A stretch of 64,000 bases of DNA from Portunus trituberculatus (taxonomy: Eukaryota > Arthropoda > Malacostraca > Decapoda > Portunidae), in NCBI RefSeq assembly GCF_017591435.1, contig NC_059300.1, positions 19,932,936 to 19,996,935 on the forward strand. The letters are read 5' to 3'. The notes under the pieces were generated by a model, which saw nothing but the letters and a program-made list of their open reading frames with translations, was not told where the DNA came from and did not search any database. The position numbers were made by a program, and so were the translations under genes. Each line of letters begins with the position of its first letter. The first letter of the stretch is position 1. This document shows positions 55,381 through 64,000 of the stretch, one piece after another.

Positions 55381-55579
55381 ACATACGTCAGCAGTTTCTT
55401 CACCTCAGAGATGCTTTTCGTGTGACCGATGGCAAACAAGTTATCAGTTTTTTGTAATTATCTATAAAGTCTCAAATTATGGCAGAATATCCACAAGCAC
55501 AGAACTCCCACACATTGTTTTTATGATACGTCTAATGGTTAACATGATGCTTTTTTTCTTATTTTCCCATTTGCGGAGT

Positions 55580-57141
55580 TGCCAATAATGCCTCACCAGC
55601 GCTGATTCGTGCCAGAAACATTGCCCGAACACCTTTCACAAGGCCCTGGAGATTTCCGCCCAAGCCGATTTGTGGAGACTCAGCAGTCTGTACGTGATGG
55701 CGGTCAGTTAGGCGCCTTAGCAGTGTGTTCCACTCTGTTCTTCCAGTAATGAGAAGAAAAGCATCATCCTGTCCCAGTGATGTCAGTCTTACTTTGTCTT
55801 CCCGCCGAAAATAGTGATTTCCGCCTCAATTTTCGTCCCTGCCTCGTCCACCTATAGTGAGTACCAAGTCTCCAGCACTGCAAGCAGAAAGAACACAATC
55901 AGTTGCATCATCAGCGAGCTAGGCACATTCCTTGGCAGATTTGTACAGGATGTGCGAACCTGAGATAGTGGCAGCGTGTCCTTTCTTTGCCTCAGCGACT
56001 TTGCTCCATTTATGGTCTCACTTCACCCACCATATCTTCAAGTATATGCTCTCAATGTTGTTATATATATATATATTTTTTTTTTTTACTTTCACACTCA
56101 AGCACATTTGCTCTTTTTGTCATCTTCTTTCAAAAATGTATTCTGGTCTACAACTGCACTTCCATCAAGGTTGGTTTCAATAAACTCTTCAGACTTATTC
56201 GTTTCGTTCAACTGCACTTCAGTCATTCCTCATCACCAGTTTCACGCGTATTCTCATGTTCGTTGCCTTCATTATATACAACACTGTTCTCCACCTCTTC
56301 CTTGCCATCTTTGCTCTCCACCCCGCCATACTTTTTTTTTTTTTCGGTAAGGCCTATAGCGCCTGTAGGCACACTTGAAGAGTGTATGGGAAGCGCTGTT
56401 CAGCTTCCGCCCATTAGTAGCGCAGGCAGTTTTATTTATAGTGGTACCTATATTAGGGCCCATATCACCACCCAAGCTCTCATCTTGAGTGTAACCACCT
56501 AGAACCTGGGTATCACGGTGACATGTAGGTAGCTTTAAACCACTCGACAAATGGCAAAGTGTTTTAAGGCTGTACGTGGTGGGATTCGAACCTACGCGTG
56601 GACGTCTGCCCGATCCCACGCTCACCACCTTATCCACCACGCCACCGCAGGGACGGCATGCGCTCCATCAAGACCTTCCCTTCGCTCAAATACAAGATGA
56701 CCAGAATGGGACCAGATTGACTTTCTGGTAGTCACCCACTTGCTTCAAGAGTCCATCAGACGCAGGAAGGTGACGAACTTCTCTCCATATTTCCCGCCCA
56801 TGTTGTCCCAGCTGGCCCTCAGTACAAGATTTATATTCAGACGTGACACTTTTGAGGCTTTCTTGAGTGTATTTTGCTGACATTTTCCATCCACATCCTT
56901 ACACGGGTACTAAACAATTCCGCTTTTTCCTTCAGTATTATAGCAAGTTCTTTTTTCTCCTTGTCTTCTTCTCCCACGCTGTTATTCTCACCTTTACATT
57001 CAATCATCTCCTCAGAGTCCTCCGGCACTTTCATTACTTAGTCATCATCGCATTAACAGCATTTTTCTTCAGCAGTTACTTCAGTCGGCTTTCCAAGTTC
57101 CTTCTTTTCTTCCTCAAAAGTTACAGGCATTTCTTTATCGA
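55580..57141 (-). pseudogene. Decayed intronless coding sequence of unknown identity
   Basis: On the minus strand a protein-like sequence can be followed in pieces. 57141-56840 is a Glu/Lys-rich region (EEEKKELGKPTEV, EEDKEKKELAIILKEKAE) with two stops. 56880-56690 has SLKSVTSEYKSC and REIWREVRHLPASDG. SINE D2 interrupts at 56645-56331. 56330-56225 has VESKDGKEEVENSVVYNEG. 56225-56100 has FIETNLDGSAVVDQNTFLKE. 56055-55580 is a less acidic region with HAATISGSHILYKSAKECA, AGDLVLTIGG, DDAFLLITGRTEWNTLLRR and FLARISAGEALL. At least four frame changes and several stops are present. No splice junctions are needed, which fits a retrocopy or a decayed element gene. I do not recognise the family. Confidence 0.45.
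56331..56645 (-). mobile_element. tRNA-derived SINE, family D (copy D2)
   Basis: On the minus strand: head GCGGTGGCGTGGTGGATAAGG (A-box side), GAGCGTGGGATCGGGCAG and B box GGTTCGAATCCCACC. The body has CATTTGTCGAGTGGTTTAAAG and GGGCCCTAATATAGG, and the poly(A) is seen as a T-run at about 56331-56344. It sits inside the decayed coding sequence at 55.6-57.1 kb and is therefore younger than it. Confidence 0.88.
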
Positions 57142-57210
57142 AGGAAGGAAGGAAGGAAGGAAGGAAGGAAGGAAGGAAGGAAGGAAGGAAGGAAGGAAGG
57201 AAGGAAGGAA
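57141..57210 (+). repeat. (GGAA)n microsatellite
   Basis: About 17 GGAA units. Confidence 0.97.
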
Positions 57211-57654
57211 AATGATGAAAGACAGAAAGAAAAGAGGGAAGAAAGTGTAGGGAAGCAATAAAAGTAGGAATTGACGAAGAAAACGTGACAAAACAATTAC
57301 AAAATGCAACGGGAAATACAGATAGGTAGGTAGGCGGAAAAGAAAATACAAAATTCAGAGAAACATACGAGAAAGATAATAAAGGCGAGAGAGCAATGCA
57401 AGCAAAAACAGAAGCAGGAAAACAATAGTGTGAGAAAGACTACGAGGTGGAGATGAAGAGTGATTAGAGAACAAGATAACGGAGGAAAGGGAAGGGCAAG
57501 GAGGGGAAGAAGAAAAGGAAGAGAGACGGGGGAGGGAAAGCATGAAGTACATGAAGAGTAACCTGAAATTCTGTTAGCCACATGCCGGCGGAGGGTAAGC
57601 GTTTCATGTTGAAGGCTTGTTGAGTGTGGCCATATACTTATGACCGTATATTTT
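57211..57654. other. Purine-rich interval without recognised gene
   Basis: A/G-biased on the plus strand. The open frames on the other strand are compositional. Confidence 0.45.
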
Positions 57655-57905
57655 TTACTTTTATGTTATGGTCTATAGCGCCTGTAGGAATACTTGAAGA
57701 ATAGGTATATGTGAGAAGCGCTGTTCAGCTTCTGCCCATTAGTGGCGCAGGGAATTTTATTCATAGTGGTACCCATTTTAGGGCCTATGTCACCACCCAA
57801 GCGCATCCTTGGTGACATGTAGGTAACTTTAAACCACTCGACAAATGGCATACCTTCAAAGCGGTATGTGGTGAGATTCGAACCAACGTACGTCACCTGC
57901 CGCCC
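57655..57905 (-). mobile_element. tRNA-derived SINE, family D (copy D3), head-truncated
   Basis: Same body as D2 on the minus strand (TTTGTCGAGTGGTTTAAAG, GGGTGGTGACATAGGCCC, GGCGCTATAGACC). The head is cut after the B box (TTCGAATCTCACC) at about 57890. Confidence 0.85.
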
Positions 57906-58033
57906 CCTAAAGGTGGAATACTCCAGGAGAGGTACTTACTCATAATCTATTCTATTTTTACAAGTTCACGGGATGTAGGCAGTGCTGCAGACTGAGTGAT
58001 TCCCGTGTCCTGTCCTCTCTCCCGGTTCCCTTT

Positions 58034-59490
58034 GTGGTCTCATTTATACAATTGAGCAGCTGCAGCCTGCCCTCTAAAGACAACTTCTACTACTTCCTAC
58101 ACTACACTACAACACCTTACACTTTTACACTCTCTTCAAATCAAAATTTAATAATGGCTTCACCACGCCCTGCCTCGGAGTCCCCTCTGGGAGGGACCAT
58201 AAATGTCCCCAGGTCGGACTGCCCCTCTGCTGTCGACCTTGGGTGTCTTGACACTTCATCTAATACTTTCACTATCAATTTCTGCAACATTCGTGGCCTT
58301 CGTTCTAATTTTCAATCTGTGGAACACCACCTCTCCTCTACTAAACCTCATCTTCTCTTCCTAACCGAAACACAGTTGTCTGTGACTACTGACAGCAGCC
58401 CTTTTCTGTTCCCTCCTACTTGCTCTATCCTCATTTTCAATCCAAAGCTGGATGTTGCGCATACGTGCGTAACGACACCACTTGCTCTCGTGCCCACAAT
58501 CTTGAATCTTCAGAATTTTCTACCATCTGGCTAAGACTTCAATGTCACTCTCTAACTAAATTCATCTGTGCTGTATACCTCTCACCTAATTCCTCTGACT
58601 ATGTAAAATTCTTTGACTATTTGACTTCCAAGGTGGAGCACATCTTATCTCACTTTCCTTTTGCTGAGATCTCCATTTTAGGGATTTCAATGTTCACCAC
58701 CAGCTTTGGCTTTCATCTTCTTTCACTGACCAACCTGGTGAACAAACCTTCAACTTTGCTATCCTTCATGACCTAGAGCAGCTAGTGCAGTTCCCTACCC
58801 GTATTCCTGACCGCCTTGGAGACACGCCCAACATTCTTGATCTTTTCCTAACCTCCAACCCTTCTGCTTACTCTGTTAAACTTTCCTCTCCGTTGGGCTC
58901 CTCCGACCACAATCTAATTTCCGTTACCAGTTCTATCACTCCAGTGCAGCCTCAGGACCCGCCTAAGCGGAGGTGCTTCTGGCATTTTAACTCTGCTAAG
59001 TGGGAGGAACTAAGGCAGTACTATTCTGATTTCCCTTGGGATGATTATTGTTTTCATGTCAGAGATCCTTCTCTTTGTGCCGAGCGCATAACAGAGGTGA
59101 TTATCTCTGGCATGGAGCTATACATTCCTCATACTTTCTCTAACCCTAAAGCTAAAAAGCCTTGGTTTAACTCTGCTTGTTCTCGTGCTGTCAATGATAG
59201 AGGCGGCTCACAAACGGTTCCGTAGCCATCCAACTGCTGAAACTCATGCCCTATATATTTCTGCCCGTAATCATGCCAAATCTATTCTCCAACTTACTAA
59301 AAACTCTTTCATCAATAGAAAATGTCAAAGTCTTTCCAATTCTAACTCCTCTCGAGATTTCTGGCATCTAGCCAATAATATCTCTAACAACTTTACTTCT
59401 TCGTCTTTCCCTCCTTTACTTCATCCAGATGGCTCTACAGCTGTCTCTTCTTTTCTAAAGCTGAACTCTTCGCTCAAACCTTTGCTACCA
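58034..59490 (+). pseudogene. LINE A5 N-terminus and endonuclease, in four frames
   Basis: Frame pieces: 58154-58420 (ATG at 58154, start of the endonuclease), 58420-58680, 58690-59225 (C-terminal half of the endonuclease) and 59190-59470 (linker: AETHALYISARNHAKSI, SSRDFWHLANNISNNF). Each break is explained by a one-base or few-base indel, because protein similarity to copy 1 continues across it in another frame. Confidence 0.82.
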
Positions 59491-59498
59491 ACTCAACT

Positions 59499-60300
59499 TT
59501 GGATGATTCTGGGCATATTCCTCCTACTCCTCCACCCTCTGACTACTTCATCCCTAAAATTAAAATTCTTTATAAAGACGTTTTCCTGGCCCTCTCTGGC
59601 CTTGATTCTCGGAAGGCTTACGGTCCGGATGGAGTCCCTCCTGTTGTTCTCAAAAACTGTGCTTCCGAACTCGCTCACTGCCTGGTCAAACTCTTTCATC
59701 TGTGTCTCTCTACTTCTATTTATCCTTCTTGCTGGAAGTTTGCTCACATTCAACCTGTCCCTAAAAAAGGTGACCACTCCAATCCTTCTAACTACCGCCC
59801 TATAGCTTTGATTTCCTGCCTTTCTAAAGCCTTTGAGTCTATCCTTAATAGGAAGATAATGAGGCATCTATCAGCTCACAACCTTCTCTCTGATTGCCAG
59901 TATGGTTTCCGTAAAGGCAGATCTACTGGTGATCTTCTTACTTTCCTAACTGAATCTTGGTCATCCTCTTTTAGGGACTTCGGTGAAACCTTTGCTGTCG
60001 GCCTTGACATATCGAAAGCCTTCGATAGAGTCTGGCACAAATCTTTAATTTCTAAACTACCCTCCTACGGATTCTATCCTTCTCTCTGTACCTTCATCTC
60101 CAGTTTCCTTTCCGATCGTTCTATTGCTGCTGTAGTAGACGGTCACTGTTCTTCCCTAAAACTATCAACAGTGGTGTTCCACAGGGTTCTGTCCTATCAC
60201 CCACTCTCTTTCTATTATTCATCAATGATCTCCTAAATCTGACTCAATGCCCTATCCACTCCTATGCTGATGATACCACCTGCATTATTCAACAGCGTTC
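59499..60300 (+). pseudogene. LINE A5 reverse transcriptase
   Basis: Open from 59499 to 60236 and then shifted: the frame breaks near 60155, where GVPQGSVLSPTL is replaced by out-of-frame residues. The YADD box (about 60262-60273) lies in the new frame. The catalytic aspartates are retained, but the frameshift separates them. Confidence 0.85.
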
Positions 60301-61254
60301 AACAGACGCCCAACCCAACAACAATTAAATGACTCAAGGCGAGATGCTATAGGACGCCTAACTTCTGATCTTTCACTTGTTTCTGATTGGGGCAGAGAAA
60401 ACCTGGTTTTGTTCAATGCCTCAAAAACTCAATTTCTACAACTATCTACTCGACATAACCTTCCAGACAACTATCCTCTCTTCTTCAATAACACTCAACT
60501 TCCCTCTCCTCTACATTAAACACACTCGGTCTATCCTTCACTAAAAATCTAAACTGGAAATTTCACATCTCTACTCTTGCTAAATCAGCTTCCAAGAAGT
60601 TAGGTGTCCTATGGCGTCTTCGTCCATTTTCTCTCCCTCCCAGCTGCTTGCTCTGTACAAGGGCCTTATCCGCCCGTGTATGGAGTATGGCTCTCATGTC
60701 TGGGGGATCCACACACAGCTTTACTAAACAAGGTGGAATCTAAAGCTTTTCGTCTTATCAACTCTTCTCCTCTAACTGACTGTCTTGATTCTTTAAGTCA
60801 CCGCCGCAATGTTGCATCTTTATCTGTCTTCTACCGCTGTTTTCATGCTGTCTGCTCTTCTGAACTTGCTAACTGCATGCCTTCCCCCTCCTGCGGCCTC
60901 GCTGCACAAGACTCTCTACTTCTTCTCATCCCTATTCTGTCCATCTTCCTAATGCAAGAGTTAACCAGTATCTTCACTCCTTCATTCCCTACACTGGTAA
61001 ACTCTGGAACTCTCTACCTGTGTCTGTATTTCCACCTGCCTATGACTTAAACTCTTTCAAAGAGGAGTGTCAAGACACCTCTTACGTTAACTGGACCCTC
61101 CTTTTAGATTTTTTGTTTTTCTCTTTCTACTTTCCTCTTAACAGGGCCTGGCAACCAGCGGGATTTTTTTTTTCCAACACTTTGTTTTCCCTTGGCCAGT
61201 GCCCTTGTAATGTAAAAAAAAAAAAAAAAAAGGTTCCTGCATGATGCCTGCTTC

Positions 61255-61495
61255 TAAGTGAAATATAGGGTAAAAGAAAGAAAATTTGTGCAACGCGAAC
61301 GAAAGAGGAGAGCCATATATTAGCAAAATCAAAAGCGCAGACAACATGAAAACAACGGTAAAAAAATAAAAGGATGTGCAACACTGAGACGATGAGGGAC
61401 TGAAGACTGTCAGTTTGAGGATAGGAGTTGATAAGACAAAAACTTTTGATTCCACCCTGTCTAAAAGAGCTGCATAAGTGAAGTTTTCATGGCTA
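61255..61495 (-). mobile_element. LINE family A, copy 6: short 3' fragment, inverted
   Basis: The plus strand reads TTTTGATTCCACCCTGTCTA (about 61444) and ACTGAAGACTGTCAGTTTGA (about 61400), the reverse complement of LINE A C-terminal sequence as in copies 2 and 3. It lies tail to tail with copy 5, 20-odd bases from its poly(A). Confidence 0.75.
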
Positions 61496-61755
61496 AACAA
61501 ACAAAATTTCCACGACATTCTGAATGCTAAGTAAACACTAGAGTAATAAGAGGTTTAATGTACTACAAAGTTTTTGGTGCTTAGCCTTTTATTCTATCAA
61601 CTTCTTGGCATAATGGCTGGCAAATCACTTGCTTTAATCCAGCAGTATCCACCGATGTTTGAATTATGCATGCCCTTATAGTCACACCATCAAGTAACAA
61701 GACACCATAGAAACTAAACTGGCACTTTCATTATATTGTTTTCGAACGGCTCTAC

Positions 61756-61760
<5 letters not shown>

Positions 61761-61849
<89 letters not shown>

Positions 61850-61850
61850 A
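61761..61850 (+). repeat. (CA)n microsatellite
   Basis: CA dinucleotides. Confidence 0.97.
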
Positions 61851-62327
61851 CTCCTTACTCTTGAATGATGCACTGATACATATTTTTGCTACCTGGCGTC
61901 CTCCCATCTTGAATGTACTGTACTGATATCGTCTGATGGAGGTTTCATTGACTTGCATCAGCGTTCGCGTGCCTTTCCATTTCCGGCCTGATGACGCCAC
62001 GCATGCATCATACTCGAACTCCATTGCGAATTCGTACTCCCTCCCTGTTCGTGCCGCACGTGCCCCACTTTAAAAACATAATTATTTCACGTCAGTAGTT
62101 CTCAGGTCAAGGAAAACGCTTGCCTACTGTTGTTCCTGTTTTCATCACAGTTTTCTTTCTGCCTTTCTGTCGTAATTCATGATCCCATCTGTATTCTTGT
62201 TTATTTGGGGTCTTGGTATTTAAATATTGTCTTTCTGGCTTCCTTACTTTCTTTCTATCTTTCTTTTTTTTTAGCTTTAATTGCATTATCCTACTACATT
62301 ATAACATAGTTTTGCGTAAATTTTTAC

Positions 62328-62332
<5 letters not shown>
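61851..62332. other. Interval without recognised gene
   Basis: Unassigned sequence, no supported feature. Confidence 0.4.

Positions 62333-62409
<77 letters not shown>
62333..62409 (+). repeat. (CA)n microsatellite
   Basis: CA dinucleotides ending at a SINE head. Confidence 0.97.
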
Positions 62410-62411
<2 letters not shown>

Positions 62412-62640
62412 GGTGGTACAATGGTAACACGTCCGACTCACAATTCAGAGATTCCATTCGATCCCCGGATCAGGTCAGAAGTCATATGGGCAAGGCTTCT
62501 ATCCAAGTGTGTGCCCTCTGTTCACCTATCAGTGAGTAGGTACCTGACGTCAGTCGGAAGTTGTGACTCGGTGCGGAGTAAGAGAAACAATCTCCGAATA
62601 AACTAATATGCATGGGATGGCCTAACTATCCCGGGCCTTG
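62410..62640 (+). mobile_element. tRNA-derived SINE, divergent subfamily (copy A7)
   Basis: Head TGGTGGTACAATGGTAACACG (A box), an anticodon arm with GACTCACAATTC, and a B-box-like ATTCGATCCCCGG. The conserved core CTGTTCACCTATCAGTGAGTAG follows, but then the sequence departs from the A/C body (GTCAGTCGGAAGTTGTGACTC). It therefore shares only the central segment with the other copies. Confidence 0.75.
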
Positions 62641-62833
62641 GTCACTAGGTATAATCTGATGCTATCTAGCAGCCGCACATCGGGATAGCAGATACCACCA
62701 TGGGGTTGTGTAGACTTAAGAATTAAGATATATGGATGTTAATACATAAGGATAAGTATATGCCAATATGTAGAAATTCCCGTTGACTGTAAGCTGCTGC
62801 AGCTATACCAAATAACCATTTTTTTTTTTTTAT

Positions 62834-62838
<5 letters not shown>

Positions 62839-62930
<92 letters not shown>
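62839..62930 (+). repeat. (GA)n microsatellite
   Basis: GA dinucleotides. Confidence 0.97.
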
Positions 62931-62932
<2 letters not shown>

Positions 62933-63321
62933 TAAAGAGTTTAGTGTCAGAATACACATATCAGGATGTGCTTGAATTCACACAAGCATGCATCCTTAAA
63001 TTTAAATTTATTGCATCATCCAGACACAAAATTTATTCCCATCCTTTAAAGAAAGATCATAATAATAAAAGCACGTGCTCATCTTATCACTGCGTAGCTT
63101 CGATATTAGGCTAAAACATATTAAATATTTGACTGTTATAGGCTCCGAAACTTTAATATAGGTACTCTAGTGCAAATTCAGAGTAATAAGTTTGAAATAT
63201 TAAGGACATCAAATAGAATAATGAAATACTGCCTACTATGGTCACTGTGAGATGAAACGAGCATTAATCCTTACCAATCAAAGGATTAATAATAATTTTC
63301 TTGTCAAGTTTAATTGCTACC

Positions 63322-63326
<5 letters not shown>
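62931..63326. other. Interval without recognised gene
   Basis: AT-rich, nothing supported. Confidence 0.4.

Positions 63327-63407
<81 letters not shown>
63327..63407 (+). repeat. (TA)n microsatellite
   Basis: TA tract at the 3' end of LINE E. Confidence 0.97.
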
Positions 63408-63408
<1 letters not shown>

Positions 63409-63999
63409 GGGGATACACTGAGCGGCGCATCGCCTCCCCTGCCCTATGGCGCCATTCCAGGTGGTCACGCCTCGCGAGTCCCCATGCAGCCTCCCTTCCC
63501 ATACCAAATAACTCCCAGCAAGAGGCATCGATTTACCGCAGCCATGAGTTCTGTGGACGTCCCCTTGTCCTCCTCCATGCAGGGTTATCCCTTTGGGAGA
63601 CAACCCAAAATGCAAGATTGGCTTCTGGATAGCGTGCCACATGCCCATATAGTGGTAGTTGGCATTTTCGAACTATGCTAGTAATCGGCCTCAAATCAGT
63701 CTTATGGAGTAATTGCTGATTTGACACAAAGTCATACCAGCGGTACCCTATGAACCTGTGAAGGCATCTAGTACCAAAGACATCAATTCGCTTCCTCAGA
63801 TCGGCGCTCAGCGTCCATGTCTCACAACCATAGAGTAAGACAGGGATCACCAGCGACTTGAAGATCCGAATTTTCGTCCATCTGCACAGGTACCGACAAC
63901 AGCAAATACTCGTGTTGAGCGAGTCCAAAACGCCATAGGCCAGGCCAATACACCATACAACTTCCTGACTCGACCCACCGTTATTACGCACTACACTAC
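63408..63999 (-). mobile_element. LINE family E, C-terminal fragment, runs off the window
   Basis: On the minus strand a frame from the window edge encodes TKIRIFKSLVIPVLLYGCET, DVFGTRCLHRFIGYRWYD, RPITSIVRKCQLPLYGHVAR and WRRTRGRPQNSWL. This is the familiar region after the RT core in many LINE ORF2 proteins. A frame change at about 63520 leads into LARRDHLEWRHRAGEAMRR, just before (TA)n. The clade is not certain; RTE- or CR1-related families share this region. Confidence 0.78.
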
Positions 64000-64000
64000 A

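Larger units (their letters stand above)
57990..61231 (+). mobile_element. LINE family A, copy 5: longest copy, frameshifted
   Basis: It spans an ATG-led N-terminus, endonuclease, RT and 3' end with an 18-base poly(A) at 61214-61231. Endonuclease: NFCNIRGLRSN (about 58278), LLFLTETQL with the catalytic Glu (about 58350), a broken GDFNVHH (about 58680, one base lost), DLFLTSNPS and SSDHNLISV with Asp-His (about 58900). RT: AYGPDGVPP (about 59618), NYRPIALISCLSKAF (about 59790), QYGFRKGRSTGDLL (about 59900), GLDISKAFDRVWHK with catalytic Asp (about 60000) and SYADDTT (about 60260). About six frameshifts are visible. The full 5' boundary is uncertain. Clade inferred as Jockey-like. Confidence 0.87.

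Overview
This is repeat-rich eukaryotic nuclear DNA. No prokaryotic-style genes, operons, rRNA genes or CRISPR arrays are present. Three things point to an animal, most probably a decapod crustacean such as a crab: dozens of very long dinucleotide and trinucleotide microsatellites, tRNA-derived SINEs, and a mixture of LINE, Penelope-like, Ty3/gypsy-like, hAT-like and Harbinger-like elements. The taxon is an inference, because no host gene is identified.

Layout. 1-2.57 kb: a decayed LTR retrotransposon (gag, integrase and a possible env-like start, with protease, RT and RNase H missing). 2.9-6.0 kb: a decayed Penelope-like element (RT plus GIY-YIG endonuclease) split by a solo LTR with a 4-bp target duplication. 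6.1-8.3 kb: LINE family A, copy 1. 9.2-16.9 kb: LINE family A, copy 2 on the minus strand, interrupted by a rearranged gypsy-like element. That element consists of a 3' half on the minus strand and a 5' half on the plus strand, joined head to head and sharing a 442-bp inverted RT duplication. 17-23 kb: SINE, LINE A copy 3, microsatellites and a Harbinger-like MITE. 23.8-26.2 kb: CR1-like LINE B. 26.6-30 kb: two hAT-like elements and a second CR1-like fragment. 30.7-34 kb: SINEs and microsatellites. 34.2-35 kb: an unclassified inverted-repeat element with an iterated TTTCCTACA motif. 35.4-36.2 kb: LINE A copy 4, followed by a candidate host coding exon. 37.3-38.3 kb: 3' end of LINE D. 44.5-48 kb: a cluster of SINEs nested in and joined by (GT)n tracts, plus a truncated second copy of the solo LTR. 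48.1-51.6 kb: the best preserved element, LINE C, interrupted by two frameshifts. 55.6-57.1 kb: a decayed protein-coding sequence of unknown identity. 58-61.2 kb: a full-length but frameshifted LINE A copy. 63.4-64 kb: 3' fragment of a fifth LINE.

How it works together. The window is a nested graveyard of mobile elements. Autonomous elements (LINEs, Penelope-like, gypsy-like) would have supplied enzymes; SINEs and MITEs would have used them; and AC-rich SINE tails seem linked to growth of long (AC)n tracts. The only non-mobile coding signals are one 55-codon exon with matching splice sites (minus strand, 36.3-36.4 kb), a much weaker exon-like segment at 20.4-20.5 kb, and the unidentified decayed reading frame at 55.6-57.1 kb. 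I found no convincing evidence of a new functional multi-gene system. The most unusual structures are the head-to-head rearranged gypsy-like insertion, the SINE subfamilies sharing one body under different heads, and the TTTCCTACA inverted-repeat element.
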